Part shown: one piece after another, positions 1 through 4,922 of the stretch
Layout of the letters: every line of letters starts with the position of its first letter
Numbering within the stretch: the first letter of the stretch is position 1
DNA from: JBBROH01 sp038229595
Lineage (GTDB): Bacteria; Chloroflexota; Chloroflexia; QHBQ01
DNA length: 6,929 nucleotides
NCBI GenBank assembly: GCA_038229595.1
Contig: JBBROH010000208.1
Span: forward strand, 1 to 6,929
Reading direction: 5' to 3'
Program-made: the position numbers and the translations under genes
Notes under the pieces: model-generated
Told to the model about the DNA's origin: nothing
The model's database searches: none
What the model saw: only the letters and a program-made list of their open reading frames with translations

Positions 1-217
1 AAGCTGCGCTCCGCAAGGTGTACAGGGTACAATTTCTCATATTTTAATGTTCAGGTTGCAGGAGCGGTTAGCTGGTCGGTAGCAAGGACTGGTGGGCTAT
101 CTTAGCCATAGCACTAGGCGGCCCCTCTGTGCTGCCATTCTGCCAACCCTATTTTGCCGCCGCAACCCTGAATATCCACTTTTTGCTAGACTCTCGAAAC
201 AAACAAAGCCGCGTTTA
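1..217. other. Left-edge region without a recognisable gene
   Basis: No reading frame here looks protein-like, and base composition is more AT-rich than in the genes that follow. A small perfect hairpin (GGCTA 95-99, loop TCT, TAGCC 103-107) has no T-tract on either strand. A TACAAT at 26-31 resembles a -10 box but has no convincing -35 partner. The stretch is probably intergenic upstream sequence. The end of a gene to the left cannot be excluded because the window starts here. Confidence 0.5.
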
Positions 218-226
218 TGTTATAAT
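218..226 (+). promoter_or_regulatory. Extended -10 promoter for the acyltransferase-glycosyltransferase pair
   Basis: TG at 218-219, one base, then a perfect TATAAT at 221-226 forms an extended -10 element. No good -35 hexamer is seen 16-18 bases upstream, which is normal for extended -10 promoters. The following GGGGCGG is a GC-rich discriminator. Transcription would start near 233, giving a leader of about 35 bases before the ATG at 268. Confidence 0.7.
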
Positions 227-267
227 GGGGCGGTACATAAACTGTGATTTGTGAAAGGGGGCGAAAG

Positions 268-1101
268 ATGGTGACAGCAGAGTACAAACTGGTGAAGGCG
301 CGCCACAATCGGCTAGCGGGGGCTGCCGTGCGGCGGCTGATCAGCAGATCGCTGGCGAGCAGCTTCAGCAGCGTACGGCTCAAGGTCGAGGTTGGCGAGG
401 ATGCACCCCACCCAGGCGGGCGGCTGGATCGCCCCGCGATCTTCTATCTCAACCACTCATCGTGGTGGGATGGCTACCTGGTCTACTTGCTCGGTCGTCA
501 GCACTGGGGGCGGGTTGGCTACCTGATGATCGACGACAACCTGATCCGCAAGTATCCCTTCTTCACCTATGCGGGTGGCTTCGCGGTTGACCGCCACAAC
601 CCGCGCCACGCCCTGGCTAGCCTCAACTATGTCACCGCCGAGTTGCAGGCGCACCCAGAGCGTAGTCTCTGGCTCTTTCCGCAGGGGGAGACGCGGGCCA
701 ACACCCGTCGCCCGCTCAACTTCCGCAGCGGCATGGCGACGGTGGCGAAGCGGCTGGGCGATTGCTACCTCTACCCGGTCGGTATCCACCTGGACTTCTT
801 CGAGCAGCAGCGGCCCGAAGCCCTGCTCACCGTTGGGCCGGGGCTGGCGGTGGATCGCGGCAATCCCCTGGATAGCCGCGCCCTGACCGCTGCCACTGAG
901 CAGCGACTGACCGCCCTGCTGGACGCGCAGTTGGCGATGGTCAACGCGGCCTATTTCGACCCGCCCAGCGAGGAGCAGAACTTCCCCGGTTACGAGACGA
1001 TCTTCGCAGGCAAGGGATCGATCAACGAGCGGGTGGAGCGCATCCTTCACCCGCTGCTGCCGAAAGATGATCGCCGTCGTCGTTGGCAGATACAGGGCTA
1101 G
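268..1101 (+). CDS. PlsC-family acyltransferase (lysophospholipid / glycolipid acyltransferase-like)
   Basis: A 277-residue protein. It carries the acyltransferase HX4D motif (NHSSWWD, residues 62-68, H63 and D68), a GGFAVDR block (103-109) matching the second motif, and FPQGETR (137-143), a variant of the FPEGTR substrate-phosphate motif. The family transfers acyl groups from acyl-ACP or acyl-CoA to lysolipids at the inner membrane face, and some members acylate glycosylated lipids or carotenoids. I see no clear long TM helix, so peripheral membrane binding is likely. I chose ATG 268 rather than the in-frame GTG 244 because AAAGGGGG (254-261) sits six bases before it and the upstream eight residues look non-coding. 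The next gene starts 20 bases after the stop and is a membrane glycosyltransferase, so the acceptor may be a glycolipid or carotenoid glycoside rather than lysophosphatidate. Family is firm; substrate is inferred. Confidence 0.9.
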   Translation: MVTAEYKLVKARHNRLAGAAVRRLISRSLASSFSSVRLKVEVGEDAPHPGGRLDRPAIFYLNHSSWWDGYLVYLLGRQHWGRVGYLMIDDNLIRKYPFFTYAGGFAVDRHNPRHALASLNYVTAELQAHPERSLWLFPQGETRANTRRPLNFRSGMATVAKRLGDCYLYPVGIHLDFFEQQRPEALLTVGPGLAVDRGNPLDSRALTAATEQRLTALLDAQLAMVNAAYFDPPSEEQNFPGYETIFAGKGSINERVERILHPLLPKDDRRRRWQIQG

Positions 1102-1110
1102 CAGATCGGT

Positions 1111-1116
1111 TATACT
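1111..1116 (+). promoter_or_regulatory. Possible internal -10 box placing +1 on the glycosyltransferase ATG
   Basis: TATACT ends five bases before the ATG at 1122, so a transcript starting here would be leaderless. There is no Shine-Dalgarno sequence before this ATG, which fits. The nearest -35-like hexamer, TTGGCA at 1083-1088, is 22 bases away, too far for a standard promoter. Weak call. Confidence 0.25.
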
Positions 1117-1121
1117 CGGCT

Positions 1122-2315
1122 ATGCTCATCTACCAGCTTGTAATCACGGCGATTGTGGTCGTCATCTTCGGGGTGGCGGTGGTCAACCTGCTGACCCTGC
1201 GCCGCTTCCGCGACTTCCAGCCCCGCACGGGCGAGGCGCGCCCGCTCGTCTCCATCCTGGTACCAGCCCGCAACGAGGGGCGCAACATCGAACGCTGCGT
1301 GCGCTCACTGCTGGCCCAGGACTACCCAAACTTCGAGCTGATCGTGTTGGACGACCTGAGCGAGGATCAGACTGGGGCGATTGTAGCGCGGATCGCGGCG
1401 GAGACTCAGCCCCACCCTGGCTCGCCACAAGGGAGCGGGGGAACGGCGAAGCTGCGCTTGCTGCGGGGCGGGCCGTTGCTGGCGGGCTGGCTGGGCAAGA
1501 ACAACGCCTGCCGCCAGTTGGCAGCGGCGGCGCGGGGGGAGTACCTCTTGTTCACCGATGCGGATACCTACCACACGCCCGGTTCGCTGACCAGCGCAAT
1601 GGCAGCCGCAGTGCAGCAGCAGGCCGATTTGCTCAGTATCTTCCCGCGACAGGAGGTGGTCAGCTTTGGCGAACGGCTGGTGCTACCGCTGCTACACTTC
1701 ACCGTGTTTGCCTTCCTGCCCATGCCAGCGGTCTACAGCCAGCGGTTGCGCTATGGGTCGCTGGGGGTAGGCAATGGGCAGTTCCTCCTCTTTCGCCGCC
1801 CGGCTTACGAGGCAATCGGCGGCCACGCAGCGGTGAAGGGGCGCATCCTGGAGGACGTACTGTTTGGGCGGCTGATCAAGAGCAAGGGCTATCGCCTGTT
1901 CATGCCCGACGGCACCGACGCGGTTAGCTGTCGGATGTATCGCTCGACGGCGGAGACGGTGCGTGGGCTGGGCAAGACGATGTACGCCTTCTTCAACTAC
2001 TCGCTGCCCTTTGCCCTCTTTGTCCTCAATCTGCACTTCGACCTGTTCGTTGCGCCCTGGGGCTTCCTGGCCTGGGGTCTCCTGCACCCCACCTATGATG
2101 CGCTAGCCTGGATTGTGCTGCCCGCAGTGCAGATCGCCCTGATGTTGGCGGTGCGCTTCGCCTTCTCCCGCCGCTTCCGCTCGCCACTGCTCGACGCGCT
2201 ACTGCTGCCCCTCTCCTTCCTCGGCTACATCGGCATCAGCCTCTACGCGGTCTGGCTGCGCTACGCAAAGGGGGGGGTTAGCTGGAAGGGGCGCAACTAC
2301 ACCAGGCCAGACTAG
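1122..2315 (+). CDS. Membrane-bound family 2 glycosyltransferase (carotenoid/hopanoid glycosyltransferase-like)
   Basis: A 397-residue processive-fold GT-A enzyme. An N-terminal TM helix (about residues 3-24) is followed by the catalytic domain: PARNE (48-52), LDDLSED (76-82), the metal/nucleotide-binding TDADT (145-149), the ED pair (E244, D245) that supplies the catalytic base, and an RMYRS block (271-275). Hydrophobic stretches near 186-204, 291-322, 328-346 and 356-378 are likely membrane segments, and the protein ends with a W-KGRNY block. This layout resembles CrtQ/CruC-type carotenoid glycosyltransferases and HpnB, but I cannot separate these by eye. I placed the start at ATG 1122, directly before the TM helix; an in-frame TTG at 1083 would overlap the acyltransferase and has no better ribosome site. 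No Shine-Dalgarno is visible at 1122, so it may rely on translational coupling or a leaderless transcript. The pairing with an acyltransferase suggests glycosylation followed by esterification. Confidence 0.88.
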   Translation: MLIYQLVITAIVVVIFGVAVVNLLTLRRFRDFQPRTGEARPLVSILVPARNEGRNIERCVRSLLAQDYPNFELIVLDDLSEDQTGAIVARIAAETQPHPGSPQGSGGTAKLRLLRGGPLLAGWLGKNNACRQLAAAARGEYLLFTDADTYHTPGSLTSAMAAAVQQQADLLSIFPRQEVVSFGERLVLPLLHFTVFAFLPMPAVYSQRLRYGSLGVGNGQFLLFRRPAYEAIGGHAAVKGRILEDVLFGRLIKSKGYRLFMPDGTDAVSCRMYRSTAETVRGLGKTMYAFFNYSLPFALFVLNLHFDLFVAPWGFLAWGLLHPTYDALAWIVLPAVQIALMLAVRFAFSRRFRSPLLDALLLPLSFLGYIGISLYAVWLRYAKGGVSWKGRNYTRPD

Positions 2316-2324
2316 ATTTCGCAG

Positions 2325-2346
2325 CGGCAGCGCGGGGAGGCTGCTG
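2325..2346 (+). terminator. Hairpin after the glycosyltransferase stop, without a T-tract
   Basis: Seven pairs (2325-2331 with 2340-2346, one G-T) close an eight-base GCGGGGAG loop, nine bases after the TAG at 2313-2315. No run of T follows, so this is not a textbook intrinsic terminator; it could act with Rho or protect the 3' end. Confidence 0.35.
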
Positions 2347-2351
2347 GCAGA

Positions 2352-2365
2352 GATCATGCTTGATC
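2352..2365. promoter_or_regulatory. Perfect inverted repeat upstream of the -35 box (possible operator)
   Basis: GATCA, four bases, TGATC forms a 5-bp perfect dyad that ends seven bases before the -35 hexamer of the next promoter. The position suits an activator or repressor site, but a 5-bp dyad is easily a chance event. Confidence 0.25.
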
Positions 2366-2372
2366 GCACTAG

Positions 2373-2401
2373 TTGCCAACAGCGGCCCAGCCCTGTATAA
2401 T
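2373..2401 (+). promoter_or_regulatory. Sigma70-type promoter for the nucleotidylyltransferase gene
   Basis: TTGCCA (2373-2378, five of six matches to TTGACA), exactly 17 bases, then a perfect TATAAT (2396-2401). The following GGCGCGG is a GC-rich discriminator like the one at 227-233. Expected start of transcription is near 2408, about 40 bases before the ATG at 2449. Confidence 0.85.
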
Positions 2402-2436
2402 GGCGCGGCAACGATAAAGATGTACTATATAAGATG

Positions 2437-2442
2437 AGGGGG
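2437..2442 (+). promoter_or_regulatory. Ribosome binding site that decides the nucleotidylyltransferase start
   Basis: AGGGGG with a six-base spacer CAACAG precedes the ATG at 2449. The upstream in-frame ATG at 2434 overlaps this site and lacks one of its own. The acyltransferase start at 268 has nearly the same arrangement (GGGGGC then AAAG before ATG). Confidence 0.65.
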
Positions 2443-2448
2443 CAACAG

Positions 2449-3465
2449 ATGCGCCTTGTAATCGTCGCTGGGGGGAAGGCTACGCGCCTGCGCCCGCACA
2501 GTTGGAGCAAGCCGAAGCCGTTGATCAGCGTGGCGGGCAAGCCAGTAATCAACCACATCATTGACGAGTTCGCTGGGCAGGAGCTTGAGGAGATCATCTT
2601 CATCACCGGGCCGATGGGCGACCTGGTTGAAGCGCATATACGCGAGGCCTACCCACAATACCGTAGCTACTTTATCGAACAGAGCGAGGCCCGTGGGCAG
2701 TCGCACGCGATTGGCCTGGCGGGCGACCACCTGAGCGGGCCGCTGGTCGTCATGTTCTCCGACACCCTATTCCAGGCCGACTTCAGCACACTTCAGGGTG
2801 AAGGCGATGGGGTGGTGATGGTCAAGGAGGTTCCTGACCCCTCCCGCTTTGGTATCGCTATCAAGGGGGCAGATGGCTATGTAACCAGGCTGCTAGAAAA
2901 GCCGCAGAACCCAGAGTCGAACCTGGCGATGATCGGGGTCTACTACTTCAAGGATGGCACATGGCTCAGGCGGGCGATCGAGCAGCAGATCGCGCAGAAC
3001 ATCCAGATCAAGGGTGAGTTCTACCTGGTAGATGCGGTCAACATAATGATCGCTGAAGGTGCGAAGATGCGAACGCAGGTGGTACCCGTCTGGGAAGACA
3101 CCGGGACGATCCCCAGCCTCTTGCACAGCAACCGCTACCTGCTCCGCCGCTACTACGTGGCCCGCCAGCCCCAGCTTCGGGGCGACAGCGTGATCATCCC
3201 ACCCAGCTATGTCGCCGCCGACGCGACGATCACTGGCTCGGTGATTGGCCCCTATGCTAGCATCGGGGCGGGGGCAACGGTGCAGAACGCAATCATCTAC
3301 AACAGCATCGTCAACGCAGGGGCTAGCGTGCAGCGCGCCCTGCTCAGCGGCTCGATCATCGGCGAGAAGGCGACGGTGCGCGGCAACTATGCCGTCCTCA
3401 GCCTCGGCGACAACGCTGGCAGCGACGTGGAGAGCAGCGACGAGATCGACGAGACCTTTAAGTAA
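2449..3465 (+). CDS. Sugar-1-phosphate nucleotidylyltransferase with left-handed beta-helix tail (RmlA-long/StrD-like)
   Basis: A 338-residue cytoplasmic enzyme that should couple a nucleoside triphosphate and a sugar 1-phosphate to give an NDP-sugar and pyrophosphate. The N-terminus opens with the nucleotide-binding signature GGKATRLRP (8-16) and SKPKP (20-24). FSDT (103-106) supplies the metal-binding Asp, EKP is at 150-152, GEFYLVDA at 189-196 and WEDTG at 215-219. From about 241 to 320, hexapeptide-like repeats rich in I/V/A-G (for example IGPYAS, VNAGAS, IIGEKA) form a left-handed beta-helix. The overall order matches long-form glucose-1-phosphate thymidylyltransferases more than GlmU, since no acetyltransferase-length domain is present. 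The signature has Ala where most relatives have Gly (GGxGTRL). The start was chosen at 2449 from the ribosome site and because family members begin with M-(K/R)-hydrophobic; a start at 2434 would add five residues. It may feed the glycosyltransferase upstream. Actual sugar and nucleotide are unknown. Confidence 0.88.
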   Translation: MRLVIVAGGKATRLRPHSWSKPKPLISVAGKPVINHIIDEFAGQELEEIIFITGPMGDLVEAHIREAYPQYRSYFIEQSEARGQSHAIGLAGDHLSGPLVVMFSDTLFQADFSTLQGEGDGVVMVKEVPDPSRFGIAIKGADGYVTRLLEKPQNPESNLAMIGVYYFKDGTWLRRAIEQQIAQNIQIKGEFYLVDAVNIMIAEGAKMRTQVVPVWEDTGTIPSLLHSNRYLLRRYYVARQPQLRGDSVIIPPSYVAADATITGSVIGPYASIGAGATVQNAIIYNSIVNAGASVQRALLSGSIIGEKATVRGNYAVLSLGDNAGSDVESSDEIDETFK

Positions 3466-3572
3466 GCACCGCCTGCAACCCTGCGCTTGGAGCAAGAAGA
3501 ACATAATCCAGGCAAAACCGCTCGTCGCTGGCAGAGCGTCGCGCAGCTTTTGCGGCTAGAAAGAGGAACGAA

Positions 3573-4367
3573 ATGAGTGGTACAAGTGAAGAACAGGAGC
3601 GTAGACGGCGCAGTATGCCGCACTACCTGGCGACGACCGACCCCAGCGGACAGCCGAAAGAGCCACTTGGCGTGCTGCTGCTGCACGGCTTTACCAGCAG
3701 CCTGGATACGATCAGCCCGCTGGTGCCGATGCTGGAACGCCAGCAGCTACCCTACCGGATGCCAATCCTGCGCGGCCACAACAGCAGACCGGAGGATTTG
3801 GAGGGCGTGACCTGGCATGACTGGTACGCCGATGCCGACGCTGCCATGCGCGAGTTGCTGGCCGAGACAGAGCGGGTGGCAATCGTCGGCCTCAGCATGG
3901 GCGGCCTGATCGCCCTTGACCTGGCGATCAAGTACAGCGGGCGGCTGGCCGGGGTAGCAACCTTGGTGGTGGCCCTGCGCTTCAAGTCGCCGCTGACACC
4001 CATCGCTGGGTTGGTTAGCCGCTTCGTGCGCTACTTCCCCTCACCCAGCGGCTTCAGCGACCGTGAACTGGCGAAGCGCAGCACCAACTACAAGCGTTAC
4101 CCGACCAAAGCGGCCCTATCGCTAATTGAGTACCAGAAGGTGATCGAGCAGAAGCTGGCCCAGGTGCGAGTGCCGCTGCTGGTGATTGGGGCGCGCCATG
4201 ACAGCGTGGTGAAGCCCGACTCGTCGGCAGCAGTTTACGCGCAGGCCAGCACGCCAGCGGAGAAGAAGCAGCTAGTCTGGTTCGAGCGCAGCGACCACGA
4301 GGTGCTGATGGATGTGGAGGCCCAGGCAGTAGTTGGCACGGTGGAGAGTTGGCTGGGTGGGTTGTAA
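3573..4367 (+). CDS. Alpha/beta hydrolase, carboxylesterase / monoacylglycerol lipase type (Est30-like)
   Basis: A 264-residue soluble esterase-like protein without a signal peptide. It shows the oxyanion-hole HGF (38-40) after a hydrophobic strand, RGHN (67-70), the nucleophile elbow GLSMGG (106-111, Ser108), GARHD (206-210, probable catalytic Asp210) and SDHEVL (240-245, probable catalytic His242). Order and length match the Est30/monoacylglycerol lipase group, which hydrolyses short- to medium-chain esters and monoacylglycerols. AGAGG at 3562-3566 lies six bases before the ATG at 3573. The first 15 residues are charged and disordered-looking; a second Met at residue 15 lacks a ribosome site. 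A 107-base gap separates it from the nucleotidylyltransferase; only a weak CATAAT (3502-3507) is seen there, so it is probably co-transcribed. In this neighbourhood it may trim or recycle acyl esters, but that is inferred from position only. Confidence 0.9.
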   Translation: MSGTSEEQERRRRSMPHYLATTDPSGQPKEPLGVLLLHGFTSSLDTISPLVPMLERQQLPYRMPILRGHNSRPEDLEGVTWHDWYADADAAMRELLAETERVAIVGLSMGGLIALDLAIKYSGRLAGVATLVVALRFKSPLTPIAGLVSRFVRYFPSPSGFSDRELAKRSTNYKRYPTKAALSLIEYQKVIEQKLAQVRVPLLVIGARHDSVVKPDSSAAVYAQASTPAEKKQLVWFERSDHEVLMDVEAQAVVGTVESWLGGL

Positions 4368-4393
4368 GCCGTGGGTAGCAAGGCTAACCGGCT
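4367..4393. terminator. Hairpin between convergent genes
   Basis: AGCCG (4367-4371) pairs with CGGCT (4389-4393), enclosing TAGC (4376-4379), loop AAG, GCTA (4383-4386). The structure begins at the hydrolase stop and covers the stop codon of the - strand gene, so it could act in both directions. There is no T-tract on either strand. Confidence 0.35.
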
Positions 4394-4611
4394 GCAATAA
4401 GCCGCCAGAGCAGCAGCCTGCCCTCTATATTGGGTAGGGGGGTTGGCACCCGGTCGGGATAGGTGGGGCCGCCCACCCCGCCGAAGCCGGTGGCTGCCAG
4501 CGCATAGACGAACATCGCCACGCACAGCACTACGCCCAGCACCAGCAGCCACGCCGTGTAGTCGCGCCACTTGCGGCCCTCCTGGCGCACATCAGGGTTC
4601 TCTACGCTCAT
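4384..4611 (-). CDS. Small single-pass membrane protein, function unknown
   Basis: A 75-residue protein. The N-terminal part (1-20) is charged (EGRKWRD), followed by one strong hydrophobic helix at about residues 21-41 (WLLVLGVVLCVAMFVYAL), then a Gly/Pro-rich stretch (GFGGVGG, PTPLP) and a short hydrophobic tail. The positive residues before the helix predict the N-terminus inside and the C-terminus outside. I do not recognise a family. It is nevertheless well supported as a real gene: AGGAGG (complement of 4618-4623) lies six bases before the ATG, and a near-perfect promoter (4666 to 4638) would give a leader of only about 20 bases. It converges on the hydrolase with a 16-base gap, and diverges from the double-RusA gene. 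Confidence 0.75.
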   Translation of the reverse strand: MSVENPDVRQEGRKWRDYTAWLLVLGVVLCVAMFVYALAATGFGGVGGPTYPDRVPTPLPNIEGRLLLWRLIAAG

Positions 4612-4637
4612 CAGTATCCTCCTCTTTGCCTGGCTGC

Positions 4638-4666
4638 ACTATACCGCCACCGCCAGTGCTTGTCAA
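4638..4666 (-). promoter_or_regulatory. Sigma70-type promoter for the small membrane protein
   Basis: Read on the - strand: TTGACA (4666-4661, perfect), 17 bases, TATAGT (4643-4638, five of six). Transcription should start near 4631, about 20 bases before the ATG. The -35 hexamer overlaps that of the + strand promoter at 4660-4688. Confidence 0.85.
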
Positions 4667-4688
4667 GCGCGGGCGGCTGACCTATAAT
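4660..4688 (+). promoter_or_regulatory. Sigma70-type promoter directed toward the double-RusA gene
   Basis: TTGTCA (4660-4665, five of six), exactly 17 bases, then a perfect TATAAT (4683-4688), followed by GGGCGGG. Predicted start is near 4695. It shares the palindromic CTTGTCAAG (4659-4667) with the divergent - strand promoter, so two polymerases could not easily occupy both at once. The first downstream gene begins more than 220 bases later. Confidence 0.8.
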
Positions 4689-4694
4689 GGGCGG

Positions 4695-4922
4695 GTGATT
4701 GTGGAACGAAGGTTTAGTTGCTTGCACTGCCGGTGATGGCTGGGTGAGGACTATGCAGCCAAGCCGCTGCAATAAAACGATGGCCCAAACCGCGATCAGC
4801 CGTAGCAGCCTGCGAGGGCTGACCAAACTATATGTTTCACTAGCCAACTCTGAACAGCCACCTGCTAGCTGCGTGAGCCGCGCCAAGCGGTTGGCAGCAG
4901 CACTCCTACCCTAGAAACAATC
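4695..4922 (+). ncRNA. Long fold-prone 5' leader or small RNA, unclassified
   Basis: About 228 transcribed bases lie between the promoter and the ATG at 4923 without a believable gene. Several complementary segments are visible: TGCAGC/GCTGCA (4754-4759, 4766-4771), TCAGCC/GGCTGA (4796-4801, 4817-4822) flanked by two CCAAAC copies (4785-4790, 4823-4828), and a long-range closing pair CTGCC/GGCAG (4727-4731, 4893-4897) extended by TGCT/AGCA (4719-4722, 4899-4902). Near the gene, GCCAA-GCGG-TTGGC (4882-4895) is a tight hairpin that competes with pairing of GCCAAC (4843-4848) to GTTGGC (4890-4895). I recognise no known riboswitch, SRP RNA, RNase P RNA or 6S RNA signature. It could be a regulatory leader, an sRNA, or unstructured spacer; pairing was read by eye only. 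Confidence 0.35.

Noticed and set aside
61..110. tRNA-like D-arm resemblance (TTAGCTGG...GGTAGC)
   Set aside because: No matching acceptor stem, anticodon stem or T-arm GGTTC follows, so it does not form a tRNA.
457..1050. 197-codon open frame on the - strand inside the acyltransferase
   Set aside because: It is antisense to a gene with clear catalytic motifs, has no ribosome site, and its composition (His/Arg/Gln/Val) is typical of a shadow frame in GC-rich DNA.
2893..3504. 203-codon open frame on the - strand inside the nucleotidylyltransferase
   Set aside because: Antisense to a well-supported beta-helix region, with no recognisable domain or start signal.
3466..3572. Separate promoter for the hydrolase in the 107-base gap
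   Set aside because: Only CATAAT (3502-3507) is present, without a -35 at a workable distance; co-transcription from 2373-2401 is simpler.
4754..4771. TGCAGC-CAAGCC-GCTGCA hairpin as an intrinsic terminator
   Set aside because: Followed by AATAAAACG rather than T-rich sequence on the + strand; on the - strand the opposite side is not T-rich either. Kept only as part of the leader structure.
4701..4830. Possible SRP RNA, RNase P RNA or 6S RNA in the leader
   Set aside because: The conserved SRP loop, the RNase P core segments and a long open-helix with central bubble are not visible.
4611..4886. 91-codon open frame on the - strand across the divergent promoters
   Set aside because: It runs through both near-consensus promoters, has no start signal and no coherent domain; a short hydrophobic patch is not enough.
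4699..4914. 71-codon open frame with TTG start in the leader
   Set aside because: No ribosome site, no domain-like pattern and a mixed composition; the region is better read as untranslated leader.
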